Assembly (NCBI RefSeq): GCF_000196675.2
Contig: NC_015312.1
Coordinates: forward strand, 2,418,001 to 2,482,000
DNA: 64,000 bases
Direction: 5' to 3'
Origin: Pseudonocardia benzenivorans CB1190
Lineage (GTDB): Bacteria; Actinomycetota; Actinomycetes; Mycobacteriales; Pseudonocardiaceae
Part shown: piece by piece, positions 32,773-41,494 of the stretch
Numbering within the stretch: position 1 is the first letter of the stretch
How the letters are laid out: the number at the start of each line of letters is the position of its first letter
Notes under the pieces: generated by a model
Told to the model about the DNA's origin: nothing
Database searches by the model: none
The model's input: the letters and a program-made list of their open reading frames with translations, nothing else
Position numbers and translations under genes: made by a program

Positions 32773-32815
32773 AGGCGAGCCCGGAACGAGGACGGTCTGA
32801 TCGGCGCGCGCGGCC

Positions 32816-32828
32816 GGGCCGTTCGCCC
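32816..32828. promoter_or_regulatory. Weak DosR-like box
   Basis: GGGCCGTTCGCCC keeps both outer triplets of the consensus but differs in the centre. It lies 85 bases before the ATG at 32914. Confidence 0.3.
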
Positions 32829-32913
32829 CTGCTCCGCGCCCGCCGCCCGTTCCTAGCCTCGGGGACGGGGCTCACCGCGGCCCCGCATCCGTCCGACGAC
32901 CCGGCGAGGCGTC

Positions 32914-33447
32914 ATGACCATCGAGGTGAAGCCGAGCACCGCCGACGTCCTCCTGGCGGTGGCCAGGTCGGCGGGGACGACCGCGCGCCTGCTCGCCCGG
33001 CGCCGGCTGACGATGCCGTCGTCGCTGGTCGGGGCCCAGCTCCGGGATGTCGACGGGTCCTGCTCGACCGTGTTCCGTGAGACCGTCGCCGCGCGGCGCG
33101 CGACCGACCCGGTCCTGCTCGTCGTGGCCTTCCGCCTGCGGTGGGTCGGGGCCGCGCGGTGGGCGCACGCGGTCTTCCGCAGGACGTGCGTCGTCAACAC
33201 GCCGTTGTTCGCCGGATTCCCGGGGTTCGTGAGCAAGCTCTGGCTCGCCGATCGGTCGACCGATGTCTACCGGGGTCTGTACGTATGGGACGGGGCCGCA
33301 CGGGCGACGGCCTACGCGGTCCGGCTGTCCCAGGTCCTGAGGCTGGTGACGGTTGCGGGCTCGGTCGCCTACGAGGTGGTGGAGGGGGCGGAGCGTGCGG
33401 AGTTCCTCTCCGGACGACGCACGCTGCCCGCCGCACCGCCGCGGTGA
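32914..33447 (+). CDS. YdhR-like dimeric alpha/beta-barrel protein (tentative)
   Basis: 177 residues from ATG 32914 with GAGG upstream. The middle carries PGFVSKLWLADRSTDVYRGLYVWDGAARATAYA, which resembles the K-x-W-...-Y-x-G-x-Y-x-W segment of YdhR-type putative monooxygenases. The Cys at residue 93 and an Arg-rich stretch precede it. Function unknown. Gene order places it inside the redox island. Confidence 0.6.
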   Translation: MTIEVKPSTADVLLAVARSAGTTARLLARRRLTMPSSLVGAQLRDVDGSCSTVFRETVAARRATDPVLLVVAFRLRWVGAARWAHAVFRRTCVVNTPLFAGFPGFVSKLWLADRSTDVYRGLYVWDGAARATAYAVRLSQVLRLVTVAGSVAYEVVEGAERAEFLSGRRTLPAAPPR

Positions 33448-33511
33448 CCCGTCGGGCCGAACCCGGTCCGGGAGGCGCATTCCCGCCGGGACGAGTCCCG
33501 GGCCGCCCGGT

Positions 33512-33697
33512 TCAGCCCTTTTCGAGGTGTGCGTCCGGTCCCGGGAAGAACAGGGACTCGTGCCCGTCCTGCCACCGCACCTGGTAGTGCTCGAGCCCCT
33601 CGTCCTTGCCGAGCACCGCGACGACGGTCCCGCGCCGTGGGGTGGCGTCGAGGACGCTGTTCTCGACGACGATGTGGTCTCCGACGTCTGCGTGCAC
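33512..33697 (-). CDS. DUF1918-family small protein
   Basis: 61 residues from GTG 33697, with GAGGA upstream. The sequence HADVGDHIVVENSVLDATPRRGTVVAV...YQVRWQDGHESLFFPGPDA is typical of DUF1918, a small beta-barrel (SH3-like) family common in Actinobacteria. Role unknown, though it often sits with stress genes. Convergent with the gene at 32914. Confidence 0.85.
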   Translation of the reverse strand: MHADVGDHIVVENSVLDATPRRGTVVAVLGKDEGLEHYQVRWQDGHESLFFPGPDAHLEKG

Positions 33698-33782
33698 TGT
33701 TCCTCCTCGGTCGCGGGGCCGCAGCCCCGAGCGTCCGGGTCCGGTCGGGGCCTTCGCGTGAGGCTTCCGGCACGTCCGCCGA

Positions 33783-33821
33783 GGACCTCCGGCCCGACCG
33801 CGCCGCCCGGTCGTTCGGCCC
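33783..33821. promoter_or_regulatory. Pair of DosR-like boxes
   Basis: GGACCTCCGGCCC (33783-33795) and GGTCGTTCGGCCC (33809-33821) lie in the same orientation, their starts 26 bases apart, between DUF1918 (-) and the DUF385 gene (+). Either gene could be served. The pair resembles the double sites common in DosR promoters. Confidence 0.5.
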
Positions 33822-33928
33822 CGGGGGAGGGGCCGGAGCGCCGCAGCGCGCCGCGGTGCGACGGACGAGGCTGGGGGCGTCCGACCCGGCCGATGCCCGG
33901 GCCGGGCGCCGGAGGCGAGGAGGAGACG

Positions 33929-34396
33929 ATGACGGTCACGATCACCAGGAGGATTCCGCCCCAGCGGCTGATCGATGCGATCAATCCCGTCGTGCGGGGG
34001 CTCGCGGGCTCCCGGTTGCACGGCCTGGTCGACGACCAGGTGCTGATCCTGCACGTGACGGGCCGGCGCACGGGGCGTCGTTACGACATCCCGGTCGGTT
34101 TCGCGGACCTGGGAGACGAGCTGCTGGTGGTCACCCAGCACCGGTGGCGGACGAATCTGCGCGGCGGGTCGGACGTGACGGTCACCCACCACGGCCGGAC
34201 GACACCGATGACCGCGGTGGTGACCGAGGAACCGGCTGCCGTCGCCGCGACGCTCGCGCGGGCCGTCGAGCGCATCGGCCGGGCGCAGGCGCAGCGCCGG
34301 TTCGGTCTGACGCTGCCGGACGGCTACGGTCCGGAGGACCTCGAGGCGGCGGTCCGGGAGTACGCGCTGGCGACGATCACGCTGCGTACCCCGTGA
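33929..34396 (+). CDS. DUF385/deazaflavin-dependent nitroreductase-like protein
   Basis: 155 residues from ATG 33929 with GAGGAGGAG just upstream. The core LHVTGRRTGRRYDIPVGFADLGDELLVVTQH matches the HxGRxSGxxRxxP pattern of F420-dependent nitroreductase/DUF385 proteins, as does WRTNLRGG. These use F420H2 or act in quinone reduction. Mycobacterial homologues are linked to hypoxia. Specific substrate unknown. Confidence 0.8.
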   Translation: MTVTITRRIPPQRLIDAINPVVRGLAGSRLHGLVDDQVLILHVTGRRTGRRYDIPVGFADLGDELLVVTQHRWRTNLRGGSDVTVTHHGRTTPMTAVVTEEPAAVAATLARAVERIGRAQAQRRFGLTLPDGYGPEDLEAAVREYALATITLRTP

Positions 34397-34491
34397 CCGG
34401 GCCGGCCTCCTCGGCCGACGCCGCGAGCGCCGCGCCGGGTGGCCGCGGGGTGCCATCGGTCGCGGACGTGGCCGTGCTCGCCGGGGTGCAC

Positions 34492-34504
34492 GGGCCGAAG
34501 GTCC
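34492..34504. promoter_or_regulatory. DosR-like box (GGGCCGAAGGTCC)
   Basis: Exact consensus with an extra terminal C that extends the symmetry. It lies 110 bases before the membrane protein at 34615. Confidence 0.65.
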
Positions 34505-34614
34505 CGTCGACGGCGGTCCGTCAGCGGGTCCCAGGGGACGGCCGGCCCGTGGTCGACGGGCTCCGGCCGCGCGAGGCTCTGCCTGACGATCCCGGCGACG
34601 GACGCGAGGTGGAC

Positions 34615-35052
34615 ATGCGGTACGTGGCGCAGGCGAGCCGACAGGAGACGGTCCGGGTCACCCGGTGGTCCCTGGTGGTGGTCGAGGCACTGGTCGCCCT
34701 CGCGGCGGTCTACGGCGGCGTGGGACTCATGGCGGACAACATGATCGGGATGCCGCACGACTGGCTCTCGGCGACCCCGTTCACGTCATGGGTGGTCCCC
34801 GGGATGCTTCTGGTGCTCGTCGTGGCGGTGCCGATGACCGTTACCGCGGTCCTGGAGGCCCGGCGCTCGACGTGGGCGCCGGTGGTGTCGATCGCGGCCG
34901 GTGGGGCGCTCGTCGCCTGGATCGGGGTCCAGCTGCTCGTCGTGCAGCGCTACAACGTGTTGCAGCCCGTCATGCTCGGGATCGGGCTCGCGGTGATCCT
35001 GCTGGCCGTCGTCCTGCACCGGCACGAACCGCCGACCGCGCTGCGACGGTGA
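34615..35052 (+). CDS. Four-TM hypothetical membrane protein
   Basis: 145 residues from ATG 34615, with GAGG five bases upstream. Four hydrophobic segments: WSLVVVEALVALAAVYGGVG, the segment after FTSWVVPGMLLVLVVAVPM, SIAAGGALVAWIGVQLLVV and MLGIGLAVILLAVVL. No catalytic motif. Resembles small actinobacterial membrane proteins of unknown role. A consensus box upstream suggests it belongs to the regulon. Confidence 0.72.
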   Translation: MRYVAQASRQETVRVTRWSLVVVEALVALAAVYGGVGLMADNMIGMPHDWLSATPFTSWVVPGMLLVLVVAVPMTVTAVLEARRSTWAPVVSIAAGGALVAWIGVQLLVVQRYNVLQPVMLGIGLAVILLAVVLHRHEPPTALRR

Positions 35053-35080
35053 CGAGTTGCCGTCGGACGTCGGGTGCTGA

Positions 35081-35118
35081 GCCGGGGTGGGCGTTCCCCC
35101 ATGGACGCCCACCCCGGC
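35081..35118. terminator. 14-bp GC hairpin
   Basis: GCCGGGGTGGGCGT (35081-35094) pairs perfectly with 35105-35118 around a 10-base loop, 29 bases after the stop of the four-TM gene. Confidence 0.75.
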
Positions 35119-35219
35119 CCGACTACCCCGTCCGCTCCCCAGCGACGGGATGTGCCGGCGCGGTGTGGTCACGCTGACCGGCGACATCGATGGTGAGCCG
35201 ACGAGTGTGGGTGCGGGCA

Positions 35220-35232
35220 GGGCCGAAGGACC
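35220..35232. promoter_or_regulatory. DosR-like box (GGGCCGAAGGACC)
   Basis: One mismatch from consensus; 125 bases before the Usp start at 35358. The same variant occurs at 36290-36302 in the other orientation. Confidence 0.6.
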
Positions 35233-35357
35233 TGAGCAGGCTGTGATTCGGCCGGCGGGGTCGCCGGACCGGAGCCGGGGTGACCCACAGCTGTGGTCGG
35301 CCCGGCCGTGCTCTGGCACCGTCGGACGGACGGATGGTCGGGAGAGGGGAGCAGCCG

Positions 35358-36227
35358 GTGAGCGAGCAGAGGCCCCGCGGCGTGGTGGTGGGCGTCGACG
35401 GTTCCGAGGCCGCGGCGGGGGCCGTGCGGTGGGCCGCACAGGAGGCGGCGCGCAGGCACCTGCCGCTGCGGCTGGTCGCGGCGGTCGACTGGGCCGTCCC
35501 GGCGGGGATCGGCGCGGTCGACCTGCAGCCGGAGATCTTCCGCGACGCGATCGAGGCCGCAGCGCAGGAGTGGCTGGCGCACGCGCGCGCCGTCGCCGAG
35601 GACGTCGCGCCGGAGCTCGGGACCGAGACGGAGGTCCGCGGCGGGGTGCCGGCCGCGGTCCTGCACCACGAGTCGGAGACCGCGGAGCTGCTGGTCGTGG
35701 GCAACCGCGGGGTGGGAGGTTTCGCCGGGTTGTTCGCGGGATCGGTGTCGATCGCCGCCGCTGCCTCCGCGCGCTGCCCGGTCGTCGTGGTCCGCGGTAC
35801 CCCGACGCCGGACGGCCCGGTCGTGGTGGGTGTCGACGGGTCACCGGTGAGCGAGCCCGCGTTGTCGTTCGCGTTCACCGCCGCGTCGGCGCGGGGCAGC
35901 GGGCTCGTCGCCGTGCACGCGTGGAGCGACTCGACGCTCGACGCCGCCGGATGGGCGCTGCTGGAGTGGGACGCGATCGAGGCGGGCGAGCGGGAGCTGC
36001 TGGCCGAGCGGTTGGCGGGCTGGTCGGAGAAGTACCCCGATGTCGTGGTGACGCGCGAGGTCGTGCGCGACAACCCGGCCGCGGCGCTGGTGAGCCGGTC
36101 GAGGCGCGCGCAGCTGGTCGTGGTCGGCAGCCGTGGGCGCGGGTCGGTGCGCGGGGCCCTGCTGGGCTCGGTGAGCCAGGTCCTCCTCCGGCACGCCGGC
36201 TGCCCGGTCGCGGTGGTGCGTGCGTGA
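35358..36227 (+). CDS. Universal stress protein, tandem ATP-binding Usp domains
   Basis: 289 residues from GTG 35358, with GGAGAGGGGAG upstream. Each half begins VVVGVDGS (about residues 10 and 155) and ends with an intact ATP signature: VGNRGVGGFAGLFAGSVS and VGSRGRGSVRGALLGSVS. This matches the mycobacterial tandem Usp (Rv2623 type), an ATP-binding growth-arrest protein of the DosR regulon. It contrasts with the degenerate Usp at 24910-25692. Confidence 0.9.
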   Translation: MSEQRPRGVVVGVDGSEAAAGAVRWAAQEAARRHLPLRLVAAVDWAVPAGIGAVDLQPEIFRDAIEAAAQEWLAHARAVAEDVAPELGTETEVRGGVPAAVLHHESETAELLVVGNRGVGGFAGLFAGSVSIAAAASARCPVVVVRGTPTPDGPVVVGVDGSPVSEPALSFAFTAASARGSGLVAVHAWSDSTLDAAGWALLEWDAIEAGERELLAERLAGWSEKYPDVVVTREVVRDNPAAALVSRSRRAQLVVVGSRGRGSVRGALLGSVSQVLLRHAGCPVAVVRA

Positions 36228-36289
36228 GACCGGTGTGGGCGGTGCCGCGGCCCGAGGGCCGAGGAAGGACGGGAAGTCCGTGCGAAGGG

Positions 36290-36302
36290 GGTCCTTCGGC
36301 CC
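36290..36302. promoter_or_regulatory. DosR-like box, reverse orientation
   Basis: GGTCCTTCGGCCC, reverse complement of the 35220 variant. It lies 35 bases before GTG 36338, almost the spacing of the paralogous gene at 30976. Confidence 0.65.
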
Positions 36303-36337
36303 GGTGACGCACGCGTGGGCGCAGGGACACTGGACCC

Positions 36338-36766
36338 GTGTGGATCTCTCCTCCGGCGGCGAGCATGTCGTCGGGCCTGCCCGAGCTCGACCGCGGCGAG
36401 TGCCTGCGGTTGCTGGCGGGCGCCGCGATCGGCCGCCTCGTGTTCACCCATGCGGCCATGCCTGCCGCCCATCCCGTGAACTTCCTGGTCGACGGTGACG
36501 AGATCGTCTTCCGGACCTGCCCCGACGGCCCCCTCCTACGAGCGGTCAACGGGGTCGTCGTCGGGTTCCAGGCCGACGACGTCGACCCGGCGACCCGGAC
36601 GGGATGGAGCGTGCTCGCCGTCGGAGAGGCCTACGAGATCACCGATCCGCAGCGCCTCGCCGAGCTCGGGCCGCGGCTCCCGACGCGGTGTGCGCCGGGC
36701 CGGACCGCGCACACCCTCGCCATCCCCACCAGGCGGCTCACCGGCCGGGCCCTCACCCATGCCTGA
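36338..36766 (+). CDS. Pyridoxamine 5'-phosphate oxidase-fold protein (paralogue 2)
   Basis: 142 residues from GTG 36338, preferred because the box-to-start spacing then equals that of its paralogue; ATG 36365 is the alternative. Core: ECLRLLAGAAIGRLVFTHAAMPAAHPVNFLVDGDEIVFRT and TGWSVLAVGEAYEITD. The split-barrel fold binds FMN, F420 or haem. Last gene of the redox island on this strand. Convergent with the hexapeptide protein gene. Confidence 0.8.
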   Translation: MWISPPAASMSSGLPELDRGECLRLLAGAAIGRLVFTHAAMPAAHPVNFLVDGDEIVFRTCPDGPLLRAVNGVVVGFQADDVDPATRTGWSVLAVGEAYEITDPQRLAELGPRLPTRCAPGRTAHTLAIPTRRLTGRALTHA

Positions 36767-36795
36767 CCCTCGCGGGTGGGTCCGTCGGACGTGCC

Positions 36796-37554
36796 CTACA
36801 GACGTTCGTCCGGCTGCTCGGTCCGGGTGACCCGCCTGCGCCGGGGCCTGCGGACCGTCCCGGCCCGCCCGTTGCCCGTCGGGCCGGGCAACTGGTCGTG
36901 CTGGCCGGGCGGGAGCACGGTGTCGCGGTGGTGCAGCGCCAGCGCGCGGGCGTAGCGCTGAGCGATGTCGGGCACCGAGCCGCCCTGTCCCGCCGCCCCG
37001 AACACGGTGCCGGGGTAGTCCAGCGGGCCGATCAGGTCCCGGATGCGCTCCCATTCGCCCGGGGCGACGAGCTCCGCCGGATCACCTCCTGCGAACCAGC
37101 CCATCGGCACCGCCGTCCCGGCCGGGACCACGGTGTTCACGTAGACGACGGCATGGAACTCCACCTCGGCGCCGACCTCGACGCGCGCACCGTTGAACAC
37201 CACCGCGCCGGTCGCGATGCGGGTGTCACCCTCGACGACACAGCCCGTCAGCGAGGCGTGGGGGCCGACGAGGACGTGGTCCCCGAGCCGGGCCGGGTGC
37301 TGGGGCACCCCGCGAATGACGGCGTTCTCCATGACCACGCAGTGTTCGCCGATCTCGACGGGACCGCCCTCCGCGGTGACGACGGCGCCGAAGAGCACCC
37401 GGCTGTGCGGGCCGACGGTCACGTCGCCGCACAGCACCGCGTTCGGCGCGACGTAGGCCGACTCCGCGACCTTCGGGCTCTTGAGCCGGTGCCGGACGAA
37501 CACGGCATCGCGGCCCACGGCTCGGGGCGGCGTGGTGTAGTCCTCAGCGGTCAT
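36796..37554 (-). CDS. Gamma-carbonic-anhydrase-like hexapeptide protein with changed metal site
   Basis: 252 residues from ATG 37554 with GGAGG upstream. Left-handed beta-helix repeats run from about residue 27 (VAESAYVAPNAVLCGDVTVGPHSRVLFGAVV) to about 135. In gamma carbonic anhydrases three His ligands bind zinc. Here the segment reads GPHASLTGC: the IGH His is kept, but the HGC His is Thr, and the first His is displaced to QHP. Carbonic anhydrase activity is doubtful; an acetyl- or CoA-transferase-like or structural role is possible. A basic tail of ~70 residues follows. Confidence 0.8.
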   Translation of the reverse strand: MTAEDYTTPPRAVGRDAVFVRHRLKSPKVAESAYVAPNAVLCGDVTVGPHSRVLFGAVVTAEGGPVEIGEHCVVMENAVIRGVPQHPARLGDHVLVGPHASLTGCVVEGDTRIATGAVVFNGARVEVGAEVEFHAVVYVNTVVPAGTAVPMGWFAGGDPAELVAPGEWERIRDLIGPLDYPGTVFGAAGQGGSVPDIAQRYARALALHHRDTVLPPGQHDQLPGPTGNGRAGTVRRPRRRRVTRTEQPDERL

Positions 37555-37841
37555 GTCCGCCTCCACCCTCACCGGTCACGACGGCTCCGTCGCTGCGCAC
37601 GCCGGCCCCGGGAGGTCCGGCCGCCGCGCATGCCGGCGGAGGCTACGCCTGCCCGGCGAGCGCGACAATCCCGGCAGCGGGCCGGGCGGCCGGCCGCCCG
37701 GTCGTCGGCCGACGTGCCGGGTTCATGCGCCGAGCAGGCCGAACCCCGCCGGGAGCGCCGGTTCCTCGAGTGACGGGCCGCCCGCTCGCCGCCGTCCCGG
37801 AAGGCACGGCGGTGTCGACGGGCGGCTGCTAGGAAGGCGGG

Positions 37842-38504
37842 GTGACGCAGCCGCTGCTGCTCGTACTGGACCTGACGGGCACGTTCGTGTTCGGGCTCAA
37901 CGGCGCGCTGACCGCGGTCCGGGCCGCGCGGCTGGACGTCGTCGGTGTGCTGACCCTCGGGGTGATCACCGCGCTCGGCGGCGGGATCACCCGCGACGTC
38001 CTGATCGGCGCGATCCCGCCTGCCGCCTTCACCGACTGGCGCTACCTGGCGCTCGCCCTGGGCGGCAGCGCGGTCGCGTTCGTGCTGAGCCGTCGGTTGG
38101 ACGCGCTGGGCACGCCGATCCTGGTCCTCGACGCCGTCGGGTTGAGCGTGTTCGCGGTGATCGGCGCGGCGAAGGCCCTGGAGTTCGGCCTCGGAGCCGC
38201 GCCGGCCGTCCTGCTCGGAGCGGTCACGGCGGTCGGCGGCGGCACGATCCGCGACACCCTCGTCCGGCAGGTCCCGACGGTGCTGCACTCGGAGCTGTAC
38301 GCGATCCCGGCGCTGATCGCTGCCGGGCTCACCGTCGCGGCGGTGGGCGCCGGCGTCTACGGGCTGCCCGCCGCGCTCGGCGCCGCGGCGGTCTGCTTCG
38401 TCGTGCGGATGATCGGGGTCAGGTTCCATCTCCACGCCCCGGGCCCGCCCGGTGCCGGGCAGCGCGCACAGGAGCACGAGCGCGACGACGACGAGCGGTC
38501 GTGA
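37842..38504 (+). CDS. TRIC/UPF0126-family membrane channel
   Basis: 220 residues, GTG start. Seven TM segments arranged as two inverted-looking repeats: LDLTGTFVFGLNGALTAVRA...GVLTLGVITALGGGITRDVL and LDAVGLSVFAVIGAAKAL...LGAVTAVGGGTIRDTL. The Gly-rich GGGxxRD pair is the hallmark of the prokaryotic TRIC (trimeric intracellular cation channel, formerly UPF0126). The stop codon lies in the left arm of the long hairpin at 38501. Confidence 0.88.
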   Translation: MTQPLLLVLDLTGTFVFGLNGALTAVRAARLDVVGVLTLGVITALGGGITRDVLIGAIPPAAFTDWRYLALALGGSAVAFVLSRRLDALGTPILVLDAVGLSVFAVIGAAKALEFGLGAAPAVLLGAVTAVGGGTIRDTLVRQVPTVLHSELYAIPALIAAGLTVAAVGAGVYGLPAALGAAAVCFVVRMIGVRFHLHAPGPPGAGQRAQEHERDDDERS

Positions 38505-38552
38505 GTGGCGATGGTCGCCATTGCGACTGTCGTGGCGACCATCGCCACTCAC
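38501..38552. terminator. 20-bp perfect inverted repeat spanning both convergent stops
   Basis: 38501-38520 pairs perfectly with 38533-38552 around a 12-base loop. The TRIC TGA (38502-38504) is in the left arm, and the stop of the convergent gene (38549-38551) is in the right arm. Works as a bidirectional terminator. The loop itself contains a GCGAC repeat related to the stem, hinting at a repeat-derived element. Confidence 0.8.
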
Positions 38553-39064
38553 GGGGAGCCGAGCGGCCACACGATGTCGTCGGCCAACCCTGCGGCGCGC
38601 GCCTCGTCGTGGGTGAGCAGCTCGTCGGGGCTGCGCCGGAGGGCCTGCAGGACGACCACCGCGGCCAGCCGGCGCTCGTCCGGAGCGCGCAGCACCCGGG
38701 AGACCGGCGAGCCCGCGGGCCCGACGAACGCCAGCGGGCCGGCGTCGCCGCCCGCCGTGGGGTCGCCCGTGACGACGTCGGCCGTCACGGTCCACGAGGT
38801 CCCGTCGGCTCCCACGCGGCTCGCCCGCAGCGCCGCCGCCGGTGCGGTGACCCGGCACGCGAGGCCGGTGCGCCGGACGATCTCCGCGACGAGCTCCAGG
38901 TCGAGGGGTGGGGACTTCGGGGCAGGCATGACGAGCGCCTCGCGGACGTCGGGGTCCGCGAGCTCCTTTCGCGACGGGACGACGGTGACCGACCGCGCGG
39001 CGGGGACGGCGCGGCGGCGGGGCATGCGGGGGTCGGCGAAGGGCGGGTCGGGAAACCCCCGCAT
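38549..39064 (-). CDS. Hypothetical protein
   Basis: 171 residues from ATG 39064; ATG 39028 is a possible later start and neither has a clear ribosome site. The protein is rich in Ala/Arg/Val with predicted alternating helices and strands (LDLELVAEIVRRTGLACRV, SWTVTADVVTG, RRLAAVVVLQALRRSPDELLTHDEARAAGLADDIV). No recognised domain. The stop codon lies within the 38501-38552 inverted repeat, and it is followed upstream by 213 bases containing a short palindrome and a tandem repeat. Confidence 0.6.
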   Translation of the reverse strand: MRGFPDPPFADPRMPRRRAVPAARSVTVVPSRKELADPDVREALVMPAPKSPPLDLELVAEIVRRTGLACRVTAPAAALRASRVGADGTSWTVTADVVTGDPTAGGDAGPLAFVGPAGSPVSRVLRAPDERRLAAVVVLQALRRSPDELLTHDEARAAGLADDIVWPLGSP

Positions 39065-39156
39065 GCCCCTGTCCGGGTGACGCGGACGAGACCCACGATG
39101 CCGGAGACCGCGGGCCGCGGCAGGGGTGCCGACGGGACATCATGCGGCCGTGGACG

Positions 39157-39172
39157 TTGCCGACCTCCGGCA
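39157..39172. other. Short palindrome TTGCCGACCTCCGGCA
   Basis: The 16-mer recurs exactly at 43085-43100, and CATCATGCGGCCG lies within 20 bases on one side here (39138-39150) and 57 bases away there (43158-43170). It may be an operator or a small dispersed repeat. Confidence 0.4.
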
Positions 39173-39221
39173 GGGAGTGTGCCGCCGGGCCGCGGGCCGG
39201 CCCGGGGCGGCCGAGCGCGTC

Positions 39222-40729
<1,508 letters not shown>

Positions 40730-40765
40730 TCACCGCCGGGCACGCCGGACGCGACGGGGTGACGG

Positions 40766-41305
40766 TCACTCGGCCCAGGGGTCCAGGTCGGTGTCCAGGA
40801 CGGCGCGGAGCGCCGTGCGCAGGTTCGCCGCCTCGGAGGCGCCGAACGCCGCTTCGAACGTGTCCTGCGCCTCCTGCCACAGCGGCAATGCGTGCTCGAG
40901 CGTGCGGAGCCCCGCCTCGGTGATCTCGACCAGCCGGGTGCGCCGGTCGTGCTCGTCCGGCCGCACCGTGAGCAGCCCGTCGCGTTCGAGCGGCTTGAGG
41001 TTGGTGGCCAGCGTCGTCCGGTCCATCGCGATGGTGTCGGCGAGCCCGGAGATCGACGCGCGACCCGCCACCGCGAGCTTGTGGAGGATCGTGAACTGCG
41101 TCGTCCGGAGGCCCGCGGGGGCGAGCGCGCGGTCGTAGGACGCCGAGAGGTAGCGCGCCGCGCGCCTGGCAGCGAAGCTGTTGCACCGGCCGTCCATCGC
41201 GCCGAGAAGCTCGCGCAGTGCGGCATCGGGCCGCGTCCCGGCTCCCGTGCCGCCACCGGTCACGCCGTCCACACCGCCTGCCACCCGACCACGGTAGGGC
41301 GGCAC
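40766..41305 (-). CDS. MarR-family regulator
   Basis: Up to 179 residues from GTG 41305; several in-frame GTG codons (41284, 41272) and ATG 41198 are alternatives. HTH region: RASISGLADTIAMDRTTLATNLKPLERDGLLTVRPDEHDRRTRLVEITEAG. The MDRTTL recognition helix is typical of the DUF24-independent MarR group. It stands between glutamate dehydrogenase and the PRC-like gene, all on the minus strand. Target unknown. Confidence 0.82.
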   Translation of the reverse strand: MPPYRGRVAGGVDGVTGGGTGAGTRPDAALRELLGAMDGRCNSFAARRAARYLSASYDRALAPAGLRTTQFTILHKLAVAGRASISGLADTIAMDRTTLATNLKPLERDGLLTVRPDEHDRRTRLVEITEAGLRTLEHALPLWQEAQDTFEAAFGASEAANLRTALRAVLDTDLDPWAE

Positions 41306-41494
41306 GCCGCGTTCCGGCGACGGCGGGCCGGGCGCGGCCCCCGGCGCACCGGTCCGGCACCGGGCCCGCGGGCCCGGTGCCGGCCGGAGGGGCGTCGTCG
41401 CTGCGCCTGCCGACGCTCGGCAGCCGGGCGCGGTCGGTGACGTGCGGAGGTCGGGCTCCGGCGGGCCGTGGCCGGGCGAGGCCCGCGGCGCTGC

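Larger units (their letters stand above)
35053..35357. other. Intergenic region: hairpin plus box
   Basis: This 305-base gap holds a terminator hairpin (35081-35118) and a regulatory box (35220-35232). No gene is supported. Confidence 0.6.
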
